A stretch of 38,058 nucleotides of DNA. Origin: Candidatus Villigracilis propinquus. GTDB taxonomy: Bacteria > Chloroflexota > Anaerolineae > Anaerolineales > Villigracilaceae. Every line of letters starts with the position of its first letter. Position 1 is the stretch's first letter. Both the position numbers and the translations under genes were made by a program. Location of the stretch: positions 1 to 38,058 of the forward strand of contig JADKDM010000022.1 in the NCBI GenBank assembly GCA_016714565.1, written 5' to 3'. Below the pieces are notes generated by a model. It was not told the origin of the DNA. It did no database searches and was given only the letters and a program-made list of their open reading frames with translations. This document shows, in pieces, positions 1-9,707 of this stretch.

Positions 1-192
1 TTAAAGGAAGCGCTGTTGAGCGAGATTAAATCCACATTCGAGGCAAGTGCGGAAGTGTACGACAACGAGAGGTTCGTCCGTTTAGGCGATCAAATGTTGG
101 AAAATTATATGAAGGTTTTCAATACGCCAAAAGAGAAAGGATTAATCAGCGATATTTGGAAAAGTCGGGATAACAGATGCGCGATTACTTGA
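1..192 (+). CDS. 3' end of an unidentified protein (partial)
   Basis: Frame 1 is open from the first base to a TGA at 190-192 (63 codons), with no start inside the window. The peptide is charged and helical-looking (it contains VYDNERFVRLGDQMLENYMK) and has no motif I recognise. It is a left-edge fragment. Because the genes that follow are heavily frameshifted, the stop may not be the natural one. Confidence 0.35.
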   Translation, partial: LKEALLSEIKSTFEASAEVYDNERFVRLGDQMLENYMKVFNTPKEKGLISDIWKSRDNRCAIT

Positions 193-851
193 GTTTCATT
201 ATCTATATTGCCGTACGATCGTGTTACGTTTATATCATCATGAAGCAACGACGGTTTTTAAATTAACCTTCGTAGTGAAAATAAAAAGGATGACTAGAGA
301 AGCGCGTGTATTTGAAATATCTGATAAAATAAGAGGGACAAGAACATGAAACATCTAATTAGAAAAAGATTGTTAGTTGCGCGAAAATTTTATCCGACTG
401 TAATCTTTGTTTCTTTCCCCTTTAATTCCATTTCTATTTACAATAATTATCAAATAAAGGTTGGCTGAACAAACAGGGGTTCTAATGGTAGCAAATGCCA
501 TTTCACAAAACGTACCATTGGCATCGGTGCGGATGATTATTTCCGTGCTTTGGTTCTTTTTGGCTGGGCGCTCAATTGCGAAATATCGAAACGCGCTTCA
601 TCAGAGCAAAATTTATGAATGACGAATTTGAACCTTGAATTTCTTGTCCAACAGCGTACTGCTTTTCGACGTCGAAAAGGCTTTGACGGAAGCCCATCTC
701 TCAAAAGAACAATTGAGTTAAGCAAACGGTAAGGTTAAAGTCCTTGGTGAGAAATTGATCTGAAGGATCCTGAGCAGTTGCGATGTCTATCTTCGTCAGA
801 TGAAAACTTTGATATCAGAAGCATCGTCAGCGATTAGATCTGACGTGTAGC
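193..851. other. AT-rich stretch without a supportable gene
   Basis: All six frames are interrupted by stops here, and I recognise no protein motif, RNA or repeat. The base composition is clearly more AT-rich than in the 7-20 kb block. It may be a true intergenic region or a gene too decayed to read. Confidence 0.4.
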
Positions 852-1770
852 ATGTATTCATTTGTTCGATCCCAATACACAGACCTATACCTGTTAGCAG
901 GACAAGGTTTTCGAACAAATAAATATTACTTACCAGTCAATATTGAACAAAGGCACGTGTCAAAAGCGATACAAGGCAGGCGAATGCAACACGCAACTTT
1001 CACATTGGGAAATTCCCCAATAGAAGGTGAAGATTTTGTTGAAGCGTATGCGTTCCCATTAATATCAAAAAGGCGCTATCAAGGAGTGATTGGAATTCTT
1101 TTTAGGCAATCTTAAGTCTTTCAGCAGAACAAATCGATTTTAGTTCTCTGGCTAGATAAGCCCTCAAATTCAGCGTTGTAACAACCAATTATTTAAAAAT
1201 TTGCATGGCAAAATCTTGAATTGCCCAAGCCTGGGCGACGAAACCATTGAAGGTTGGTCTTCCGCACTTGAAATGCGCGACCTCAGTACTGCGGGACATA
1301 GTATCCGAGTCGCTGAATTTACTCTAGAAATCGCTAGACGTGCAGGTATGAGCAGTAAAAAATTAATCCATGTTCGCCGGGTGCCTCTTGCAACGATATT
1401 GGCAAAAATAGGCATCCCTGATAGTATCTTTAAAGAAACTCAAGGGATATACCAAAGAAGAACGAAAAATTATGGAAAAGCACCCCATTCTTGCATTCAA
1501 CCTGCTTTCCCCATTGAGTTTCTACAGCCTGCGCTCGATATCCCTTATTGTCATCATGAAAATGGGATGGCACAGGATATCCTCTTGGCTTGAAAGGGAA
1601 CAAATCTCGCTTGAGCACGCTTATTTGCAGTGGTAGATTAAGGGGACGCGTCCTGCTTTCAGATAGACTCTTATTGTGCCATGGAGTGAAGAAGATGTTT
1701 TGAAGCAGATCAGAAAAATTATCAGGCACACATTGACCCGCAAGCAGTCGAGATATTCTTCAGGCCCTTG
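852..1770 (+). pseudogene. GAF + HD-GYP phosphodiesterase, frameshifted remnant
   Basis: Four segments in different frames line up in order with a GAF-HD-GYP signalling protein, the family that hydrolyses cyclic di-GMP. The segment 852-1115 ends like a GAF domain (EAYAFPLISKRRYQGVIGIL). Around 1255-1440 the HD-GYP start is readable (ALEMRDLSTAGHSIRVAEFT, then GIPDSIFK). About 1445-1480 reads YTKEERKIMEKHPIL in another frame, followed by IPYCHHE, where the GYP region should begin. Near 1680-1770 the usual C-terminal pieces PWSEEDVLKQIR and HIDPQAVEIF appear, again in two frames. The metal-binding HD and the GYP triplet are not readable intact. No single frame can make this protein. It is either a pseudogene or a gene carrying several consensus errors. 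Confidence 0.72.
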
Positions 1771-1791
1771 GAAAGCAAGTCAGACGTGGCT

Positions 1792-2439
1792 TGACAAAAT
1801 CGTAAAAACGTCCAACAGGGATTGCTCCTGATGCGAGGAGACTGCTTGATCTGGGGCTTGCGGCATTTGCTACGCCAACCGGAATCCTAATCTTCAGCAG
1901 GTACGCGAACCGTTGTATTCCCCAAGCTTGCGAAGTCAGTACGAGAATGCCAGTATCCTGAAAGACCTGTTGGTCAATCTAAGTTATGGCTGCTACGGCT
2001 GTTGCATTCGCGAGTGGCTCTTTGTCGGGCTGAACAGGTTCGTTTCGCCCTTCCGAAAATGGCTGAGTGTAATTTCCATTGACTAAGCGTTATGTTCTGT
2101 TACCCCGCCCATTTACGAAGCATTACTCGAACGTGATCTCCTCCGCGATGGCTCCCATCATGTTGAAAGAGCCAATGGTTATGGACTTCCAATTGAACCG
2201 GGGAGCGCCTGTTGCGGACAGAAGTACGCGTGCTTGGATTTCCTTCGTTGTGTCCCTGTGTGTTACACGGAAGGAGATCGCGTATCTGTTCCAACAGCTA
2301 CAACCACGCTTGAGGCGCACATGAAGATTACTCTGGTCATTGCGCCAGAAGTTGTGGCTCATATAGTTTGACGAACCTACGAAATGGATGAAAAGGCAGG
2401 AAGACACGAAAATAGAACAACTCGCAAGCCCAAGCAAGG
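1792..2439. other. Undetermined stretch between two decayed signalling genes
   Basis: No gene can be supported. A plus-strand frame from about 2114 to 2370 is fairly open (it includes LLERDLLRDGSHHVERANG), but I could not match it to a family with confidence, and the competing minus-strand frame is similar in length. It probably represents another frameshifted gene, in keeping with both neighbours. Confidence 0.3.
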
Positions 2440-3262
2440 AAACCATCTTGCTGTCTATCTTGTTCTTTTTGATGATCCCCTTTGTTTGAATTGTTGACTA
2501 TTGGACGACCGGCCATCACCTTCGCCTGATCTACTTAATTCCGGTATCACGGTTGCCCGAAGTTGAACAAACCGGCGTGCTACGATTGTTCTTGCATCAA
2601 GCCTGACCGTCTTGACATGGATTGCCTGTGATTGTTTTTCAAGTCGGTTTTCCTAAGATCCCTTGACTATTCCCTGGAATTTTTTTTTTGCGTTCGCCTT
2701 ATCCTGCTGATTGTCACAACCATGCTTTCGGCACTAAAACAATCCCTTTTGATGCCCATCATCTCTCACGCAGGGATCCTCTTACAAAGCAGCACTCAAC
2801 AACCGTGGTTTTCGACGAACTGGCTGAACGCGTGGTCTATCGCTCCTACACGATCCGGACAGACCCTGACCATCTTTTTTCTATGTTGATAACCTTAAGA
2901 CCGGTCAATGACACGTTTGGTCACACTGCCGGCGACAGGCTGTTGACAGCCATTGCTGCGTCCCTGGGCCGTGCATACCCGCCAAAGTGACCCTGTTGGA
3001 CGGGTTGACGGTGATCGAGTTGTTCATCCCTGCTGCTGTGAGACCGGGACAGGCCGCCGCCAAACCCATAATAAGTAAGATCAGGGGAATATTAAATGAG
3101 GAAACAGCCAAACCTAATCCCAGGTACATTTAGCATCGACGCACTGACTCATCGTGTCGTCCGCATCGGTAGATGGCATGATCGGAATGGCAGACGAGCG
3201 CGCAGGTCAAGTTCGATACCAAGAATAATGTCGATCTTTCGATCTATCCAGAAACAATTATA
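2440..3262 (+). pseudogene. Membrane diguanylate cyclase (GGDEF), frameshifted remnant
   Basis: Pieces in several frames follow the order of a membrane-anchored GGDEF protein, the family that makes cyclic di-GMP from two GTP. Hydrophobic segments near 2450-2560 include HHLRLIYLIPV. A segment near 2690-2745 reads RLILLIVTTMLSALKQSL. The start of the catalytic domain reads FDELAERV, and the substrate-binding stretch VNDTFGHTAGDRLLTAIA lies at 2908-2961. The signature loop near 2998-3020 reads as RVDGDRVV where family members have R-(G/D)-GDEF, so the active-site motif is altered here. The C-terminal MIGMADER and NNVDLSIYPET follow near 3175-3262. At least four frame changes are needed. It lies directly after the HD-GYP remnant, so synthesis and breakdown of the same messenger are adjacent. 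Confidence 0.75.
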
Positions 3263-3389
3263 TGCGTCGATTTTATTCCGCCATGGCATTTCACGCCCGT
3301 GATAAACTCGTGTAAATAAAATAGCAATGCTTTGGGAATTTTTCCATCCTCACAAATTCAACCTCTTAAACTGCATATCGAGTCCTCAA

Positions 3390-5225
3390 ATGAATCGCGA
3401 ATTAATCTTTAATCACCGATCGTCGCTGCAGTTGGGTTTGGCTTTGTTGGCACAACTCCTCGCGCATCGTTGGCACGTCCCCGCTACTATGCTGCTACTG
3501 GGATCTGAATCCTCCTGGGAGACAACGTCCTGGGGAATCGCAATGTCTTGAATGAATTAGGGAAGGACCGGGGATTTTGATTGAACTTGAAAATGTTCGC
3601 CATTATTCCTCTGAGGCTGGGCGCCCTCAACTTGAATCTCAAATCCCTGCGGCAGCGCTGTCGAAGTCGGTAAACCTTGTAACGATTGGCGGGCTGTTAT
3701 CCTGGGGAGCGTAACCACCCGCGATCGCCTCGGTATGTTGTGGATCTGAATGGCGCATCGCCATTTTGTTTGGGCCGTTAATGACTGGTCACTTCATCCG
3801 ACGGTTGTCCAGCCGCCACTGCGACGCATTGTCGTATCACGCCGGCTAAAACCATTCCTGAAGGTGAAGCCATCCTGATCGACCCTACTGGCGCTATTTT
3901 GGCAATTGCCGTCCTGGATGTTCTGATTGCCACCACCACGCACGGTGCATCGGGTCTTCTTGAAATCGTGTGGGCTTACTCTTTGGTCGAATCATATTGG
4001 CTCGCTTGGTTGGAGCGGCGGGTGCATTAGGTCTCTCACGCCTGATGAAACCAGGAATCTTGTTCCATCCGAGCTAAGCAATCTGGCAGCGCTTGCCCGT
4101 GTCTCAGTCATTCGGTCTCGCGGAGTGGCTTCAGAGCGAAGCCGGGATTAAGTGGCAGCAGTGGCGATGGGATTGATCCCTGAGGAGAACGAATCAATCC
4201 CCGGTGTGAGCACAATTGCGCCATTTCCAAGGAGACCTTGACGACCCTCGGTATTAGCATCCTTTCATTTTGCCCGCAGCAAAATTGGACGTCTCCACCT
4301 TATGGGCGGAAGGCGCTTCGAGATTGATGACCGTCCTATTGATCATGTTGGTTGCACGTCCTTTTTCGGTCTTTGTCTCCACTTGGGGCAACCCAAACTC
4401 GGGAAAAAATTTTATTGCCTGCGTCATCCGCGTGGAATCAGCTCGCCGCCCTCGGTGGCTTCCATCTTTGCGGTTACCTTTGAAGATTTCCACCTGGTAG
4501 GTGGTGAGCGCCTGCTGGCGTTGACATTTTTGGCCATCCCTAACTGTTACCATACACAGCGACCTCTTGCAGGCCGTTGCGCGCCCGCTGGGGTTACAAA
4601 GTCTTGAGGGACAGAAAGTCTTGATCGATGCGCCAAATCGGCTAGGCAGAACCATTGCCTGAATCCTGCAGGAAGCGGGGCGGCCAACCTCTTTTACTCT
4701 TGATACCAATCAAACATCCGTGGAACAGGCTGAGTTGGATGGTTTGAATGCCGAGTAAATGCGCTTTGAAGAACAATGGAAAACCTGCATGCCGAAGAGG
4801 TTGCAAATTCCATGCTCGCCGTAACCTCCAACCCCGAAGTGAATGCTCGCTTGCCAACTAGCGTATGATGCGTTTGGCAACAAACGAGCCTTTCCCGCCT
4901 TGGGAAATCCCGCGAAGGGAGCCAATCCAAAACTGCTGACCCAGACCGGCGGTAAACTGGCTTTTTAGTCGCTTCCTTACATTAACGGAAGTGGGAATTT
5001 TCAGAAAAGAAATTGGTCGAGGTCTCCTGGACTGTGCCGAAATCCTGGTCGCCCAATCCACTCTCTCAACTCACAATACCTGCAGATCTTTTGCCCGTGA
5101 TCTGATTGCATGGCAACAACATTGAATGGTTCATGCTGGGCAAGTATGGCAGAACAGGATCTAATTACATTTCTCAGTACTTTGTCCCTGGAAAGTCTGG
5201 CGAGGCACTGCACAAAATAAATTGA
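3390..5225 (+). pseudogene. CPA1 Na+/H+ antiporter with C-terminal RCK (TrkA-N) domain, frameshifted remnant
   Basis: Read across frames, this ~1.8 kb region follows the order of an NhaP-type cation/proton antiporter with a nucleotide-binding regulatory tail. The N-terminus has MNRELIFNH and LALLAQLLAHRWHVPA. Membrane segments include LVTIGGLLSWG with WRIAILFG, then ILIDPTGAILAIAVLDVLI and FHPSELSNLAALARV. The tail includes LQSLEGQKVLI, NRLGRTIA-stop-ILQEAGRP (TGA where Arg is expected), LDTNQTSVEQAELDGLNA, and SMLAVTSNPEVNA, the usual series of Rossmann-like RCK strands. The final part NYISQYFVPGKSGEALHKIN ends at TGA 5223-5225. The start was chosen at the ATG giving the family-like N-terminus. 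The total length fits a CPA1+RCK protein of about 600 residues. Many indels and several nonsense codons are required. Confidence 0.8.
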
Positions 5226-5239
5226 AAATGTAGCCCGAT

Positions 5240-5269
5240 TTGACTTCTTTTCTTTTCTTATGCTATATT
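5240..5269 (+). promoter_or_regulatory. Sigma70-type promoter of the LacI-family gene
   Basis: TTGACT at 5240-5245 and TATATT at 5264-5269 are separated by 18 bases. The expected transcription start falls inside the palindromic operator that follows, and the regulator start codon lies 26 bases past the -10 box. Confidence 0.5.
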
Positions 5270-5271
5270 TT

Positions 5272-5286
5272 CCAAAACGTTTTTGG
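5272..5286. promoter_or_regulatory. LacI-family operator, autoregulatory site
   Basis: CCAAAACGTTTTTGG is a palindrome with the central CG typical of LacI-family operators, carrying one extra T compared with the perfect copy at 6365-6378. It lies between the -10 box and the start codon of the regulator, a position that would block initiation, so negative autoregulation is inferred. Confidence 0.65.
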
Positions 5287-5294
5287 AAAATAAT

Positions 5295-6317
5295 ATGCCG
5301 ACAATTACAGATGGTAGCAAAAAAACTGAACTTATCAATCACCACCGTTTCACGGGTTCGGATGGGTACGATGATGTCGCCGGAAAAGACCCGCGAGTTG
5401 GAGAATAAGATTCGTGCGCAAGATGGATATACCCCAACCGCGCTACCGCCAGCTTCGCCGCCAGCAAACCGATGTCATCGATTAGGTTAATCCTGCCCAC
5501 GGAAAAGCCCCCAATTTGCCGACCCCATTTCTATTCCGGAGTTCATTGCTGGTTTGGGACGCGGCGTCGCCAACAATTTTGATTTACTGGATTTCGCAGC
5601 GCCACCAGACAGCCCCTGCTGGAGAAAGCCTCCGATGAACGCTGGAACCCAGGTCGTAAAGTGGATGGGATCGTTCGAAATCGCATTGCCGGCTGCAAGA
5701 CTGGCGGTGACCATCTGACAAATCGAAAGACGTCGTTCGGCCTTCCCAAGGAGCGTTCCTAGCTACCCGTTGAATTCATCGGTGTGGGAAACTCGATACA
5801 AATCATGGGCATGGATCGAGCTGATTGCCCACCTTGCCAATCAAGGTCATAGTCGAATTGCTTATATTGGAGCATCGGCAGACCCCAAAATCGAATATGA
5901 CCGCTACCACTGTTACCAGGTCGGATTGCAAGAGGCTCAAATAATTCCTGATCCCACACTTGTAATTCGTGGCAACTCTCACCCCCTGAAGTTGGTTATC
6001 AGGCTGCTGGGCATTTGTTGACAGCAGCAAATCCGCCCACTGCAATCGCATGCGTCAACGGATTTAACTGCCATTGGTGCCATGCACGCGGTAAAGCGGA
6101 CCCAAGCAGGGACGCGACATAGCCATTGCCGGCTTTGATGGGATCGCCGATCAGCGCATAGCAACCGCCTTTGACGACCTGGGATCAGCCAGGCTATATG
6201 GAAATTGCCGGTCGGCTGTTGATGATGTTATTGACGCTCATTAACGGCGAAGATCGAAGTGAGCGGCAGGTCTAAATTCAACCAAAGCTGCTAATTCGCC
6301 CATCAACCGGCGGGTAA
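5295..6317 (+). pseudogene. LacI-family transcriptional regulator, frameshifted
   Basis: The ATG at 5295 begins MPTITD. After a one-base shift (an extra G near 5311) the frame reads VAKKLNLSITTVSR, the classic LacI helix-turn-helix with hinge. The periplasmic-binding-protein-like effector domain follows in pieces: FIPEFIAGLGRG near 5528, HSRIAYIGAS near 5850, PDPTLVIRGNSHP near 5948, then IAIAGFDGIAD near 6120 and a C-terminal end at TAA 6315-6317. The overall length (about 340 codons) is normal for the family. At least five frame changes are needed, so no functional product is predicted from this consensus. The two matching palindromic operators around the gene argue that the regulator was functional in the recent past. 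The ligand cannot be predicted. Confidence 0.85.
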
Positions 6318-6364
6318 GGCGCAGAAACAACCTGCCAATAAATCGTCTTTTTTTTAATCTGTTA

Positions 6365-6378
6365 CCAAAACGTTTTGG
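6365..6378. promoter_or_regulatory. LacI-family operator in front of the DUF2179 gene
   Basis: CCAAAACGTTTTGG is a perfect 14-bp palindrome six bases before the start codon of the next gene. It shares its core with the site at 5272-5286, so the LacI-type regulator probably controls both itself and the downstream membrane-protein gene. Confidence 0.7.
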
Positions 6379-6384
6379 AGAACT

Positions 6385-6940
6385 ATGGAAAGCCTTTTTC
6401 AAACATACCCCATCGCGCTGCCTGCTTTCATCTTTTTTGCTCGCATCCTGGATGTAACCCTGGGTACCCTGCGTATCATCTCGCTTTCACGCGGCTGAAG
6501 CGCCTGGCTCCCCTGCTGGGTTTCGTGGAGGTTTTTATCTGGGTGGTTGCCATCAGCCAGTTGGTTCGTAACCTGACTAATTTTTCCAGTTACTTAGCCT
6601 ACGCAGCCGGGTTCGCTGCCGGAATTGCATTGGCATGTGGATCGAGGAAAAATTAGCGCTTGGCACACTCAGCGTGGAGATCTTTGCCGTCTTTGAAGGG
6701 GATGAACTTTCAAAACGACTGGCAAATGCCGGCTTCGGCGTGACTGCCCTGGATGGACATGGATCGAGGTCCGGTCAAAGTCCTGTTTACCACCATCCAC
6801 CGCCGCGAGTTGGAACAAGTCGAAAAATCATCCATGAAGTCAACCCAAAGATGTTCTACTCGGTTGAGGAAGTCCGCGCTTCCAGTGAAGGTGTTTTTCA
6901 CCCAGGACGGCGCCAGCAGTTAATGAAAAATTTGATTTGA
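6385..6940 (+). pseudogene. DUF2179/UPF0316-type membrane protein, frameshifted
   Basis: The ATG at 6385 starts MESLFQTYPIALPAFIFFAR. A first shift near 6485 leads to a second hydrophobic stretch (GFVEVFIWVVAISQLVRN), and a second shift near 6635 leads to MWIEEKLALGTLSVEIFAVF. This matches the three-helix N-terminus followed by a soluble DUF2179 domain of the UPF0316 family (function unknown, inner membrane). The segment 6770-6830 is read out of frame and its alternative frame gives VLFTTIHRRELEQVE, so two compensating indels are likely. EVNPKMFYSVEEVR then follows in the usual order. The LacI-type operator just upstream makes this the regulator's likely target. Confidence 0.72.
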
Positions 6941-6962
6941 TCAAGAAAAATAAGGAGTTGTT

Positions 6963-8471
6963 ATGTGTGGATTTTGCGGGTCAACCCCGAATATTGATAT
7001 GAATTTTGTAGAGCAGTCGGTGCATAAACTGCATCACCGTGGTCCTGACGAACAAGGCGTAATGCAAACGCCGCTGGGAGCGTTGGGTCATGCCCGGCTC
7101 TCGATCGTGGATGTAGCCGCCAGCCACCAGCCGATGACAGATGGTCAGCAATGGATTGTATTCAATGGAGAGGTTTACAACTTTCAATCCCTGCGCAGCC
7201 AGCTTTCCGGTCCCTGGCGTACCCAGGGGGATACGGAAGTGGTCATGCGCCTGATCAAGGAACGCGGCATGGAAGCCATTGACGCGCTCGATGGTATGTT
7301 TGCCTTCGTATCTTTTGGCGACGAAGTCTTCCTGGCACGTGACGCCATTGGAATCAAGCCGCTCTATTATGTAAAGAACGATGCGGGCATGTTCTTTGCG
7401 TCCGAGATCAAGGCGCTGCTTTATACACATGGGGATGTTCAGGAATTCCCCGCCGGGCATTGGTGGAGCACCGCGCGCGGTTTTGTGCGCTACTTCCACA
7501 TTGATGATCTGCAATGGAACGCCTCACTGCCATCCAACCTGGCTGAGTCGGAATATGATGAATTGATCCGTTCCACCCTGCGCCGCGCTGTTCAAAAAAG
7601 ACTGATCGCCGATCCCGGTATTCCCGTGGGCGTCAGCCTTTCAGGCGGACTGGATAGCAGTCTTATCACCGCACTGGCGCGTGAAGGACGCGATGTGCTT
7701 GACACTTTTGTGGTCGGCATGGAAGGCAGCGAGGATGTTGCCCGCTCAAAGGAAGTTGCCGATGCGCTCAGTACGCGCCATCATCTTTACATGTATGACT
7801 TTCAGTAGATGCTGGTGACCCTGCCAAAGGTAATCTACCATCTTGAATCGTTCGGTGTAGCGCTTCTGCGCAGCGCCATCCCCAATTATTTCCTTGCCCG
7901 TCTGGCTTCAAAGCATGTCAAGGTGATGCTCACTGGCGAAGGTGCCGATGAAATCTTTGGCGGCTACGAATACTTGAGTGGTGTCACAGATCCCCAGCAA
8001 TTCCAGCAAGAATTGTGGACGACCACCACCAACCTGCACAACACCAACCTGCAGCGAACAGACAGAATGACAATGGCGCACAGCATCGAAGGGCGTGTCC
8101 CATTCCTGGATAAGGAAATGATCCGTCTGGCATTGAGCCTGCCGCCGGAACTCAAGTTTCATAATGGAGGCGGAACAGAGAAAACGCTTCTACGCCGCGC
8201 CTTTGCCGGGTTCCTGCCCGATGGAGTCCTCCAACGCCCCAAGCAGAAGTTTTCCCACGGAACAGGCTCTCGTGATCTGCTGTCGCGCTATGCCAATGCC
8301 AGGATTTCAGACAAAGACTTTGCCGATGCGCAAGCGCAATTTCCCCAAGCCGACCTGCGTTCCAAAGAGGAATTGTTCTATTACCGAATTTTCCACGAGC
8401 AGTTTGGCGAACGAATTCCATCTCAAACGGTGGGACGCACGCGTTCGGTGGCTAAAGGCGAGTTGAATTAG
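6963..8471 (+). CDS. asnB: Asparagine synthetase (glutamine-hydrolysing), with an in-frame TAG
   Basis: This enzyme uses glutamine and ATP to convert aspartate to asparagine. MCGFCG places the glutaminase nucleophile Cys at position 2, with LHHRGPDEQG and ARLSIVD after it, as in class II amidotransferases. The synthetase half carries the ATP-pyrophosphatase loop SGGLDSS near residue 227 and GEGADEIFGGYEYL. A strong ribosome site (AAGGAG) precedes the ATG. Total length is 502 codons, close to short bacterial AsnB. Codon 282 (7806-7808) is TAG in the middle of the synthetase domain, where relatives usually have Glu; both sides are in the same frame and match the family, so one base change explains it. 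It is either a true nonsense mutation or a consensus error. Confidence 0.9.
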
Positions 8472-8519
8472 GAATTGAAAAAGTTTAGTTGTAAAATGAA
8501 CACAAGGAGATGAGTACAA

Positions 8520-9707
8520 ATGAAATTCAGGGTCACCCGACTCTTTACCGAGTTTTTTGAAAGCACACAGGCATCAGGCATCATCCTGCTATTCAGCGCT
8601 GGGATGGCGATGTTGCTTGCCAATTCTCCGCTTGGAGACCAGTTCCTCGATTTCTGGCATATCAAACTTGGCTGGGATTTGGGAGCGGTTCATTTGCGAT
8701 ACAGCCTCGGACACTGGGTGAACGATGGCTTGATGGCAATCTTCTTTCTGCTCATCGGGCTTGAGATCGAACGCGAGTTCTACATCGGCGAACTCTCCGA
8801 TATCAAGAATGCAACCCTGCCCATTTTTGCAGCCTTCGGTGGCGTGTTAACGCCCGCCCTGATCCATTTTCTCCTAAACCGTGGCACTGCCACGCAATCC
8901 GGCTTTGGAATCCCGATGGCAACGGATATTGCCTTTGCCCTGGGGATTCTCGCTTTGCTGGGCAGCAAGGTGCCGCTCTCGCTCAAAATCTTTCTGACAG
9001 CGTTTGCAATTATTGACGACCTGATTGCGATTCTTATGATTGCCCTGTTTTACACATCGGGTTTCTCACTGGGTTATCTGATGCTGGCAATTGGCATCTT
9101 CGTGTTTTTACTACTCCTAAACCGCCAAAAAGTGCATTCGCTTCCCATCTATTTGATTCTGGGCGTGGTCATGTGGTATGCCATTCTCCAGTCAGGGATT
9201 CACGCTTCCATCGCGGGTGTCCTGCTGGCGTTTGCACTCCCATTCACAGATGGCAGCGAGAATTCCCCCTCCTATCGTTTGCAACATTTCCTGCACAAGC
9301 CGGTTGCCTTCCTCATCATGCCAATCTTTGCCCTTGCAAATACCGGCGTCCAGCTTGGGAGTTCCATCGCTGGGTTTATCAGCGCCAACACGCTGGGCAT
9401 TCTGGCGGGGCTGTTTGTGGGCAAGCCATTGGGTATCTTCCTGTTTTCATGGCTGGCTGTAAAAACAAAATTGGCGAATCTTTCGGAAGGCATTTCTGCC
9501 CGTCATTTGATAGGGGCAGGTTTCCTGGGCGGCATAGGTTTCACGATGTCCATCTTCATCACGCTGCTCGCCTTTGGAGAAAGCCAGATTGCGCAGGACT
9601 CAAAGATCGCCATCATCATTGGTTCCATCTCAGCAGGGATCGTTGGTTACTTCCTGCTGCTTCGGGCGTCTCCTGATTTAGTAGAGAACAGAAAGGAAAT
9701 AGAATGA
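8520..9707 (+). CDS. nhaA: Na+/H+ antiporter NhaA
   Basis: A 395-residue polytopic membrane protein that exchanges internal Na+ (or Li+) for external H+. Family hallmarks are present: GLEIEREFYIGEL near residue 80, MATDIAFALG near 137, FAIIDDLIAIL near 163 (the paired aspartates that bind the ion), and FLGGIGFTMSIFI near the C-terminus. The length is normal and the frame is intact. AAGGAGA lies ten bases before the ATG. Its stop overlaps the next start as ATGA, so the following cobalamin gene is probably translationally coupled. A remnant of a second, unrelated antiporter type (CPA1) lies 3 kb upstream. Confidence 0.95.
   Translation: MKFRVTRLFTEFFESTQASGIILLFSAGMAMLLANSPLGDQFLDFWHIKLGWDLGAVHLRYSLGHWVNDGLMAIFFLLIGLEIEREFYIGELSDIKNATLPIFAAFGGVLTPALIHFLLNRGTATQSGFGIPMATDIAFALGILALLGSKVPLSLKIFLTAFAIIDDLIAILMIALFYTSGFSLGYLMLAIGIFVFLLLLNRQKVHSLPIYLILGVVMWYAILQSGIHASIAGVLLAFALPFTDGSENSPSYRLQHFLHKPVAFLIMPIFALANTGVQLGSSIAGFISANTLGILAGLFVGKPLGIFLFSWLAVKTKLANLSEGISARHLIGAGFLGGIGFTMSIFITLLAFGESQIAQDSKIAIIIGSISAGIVGYFLLLRASPDLVENRKEIE

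Noticed and set aside
2079..2324. Short plus- and minus-strand frames between the HD-GYP and GGDEF remnants
   Set aside because: Neither strand gives a recognisable motif over more than a few residues. One stretch briefly resembles other families but not convincingly.
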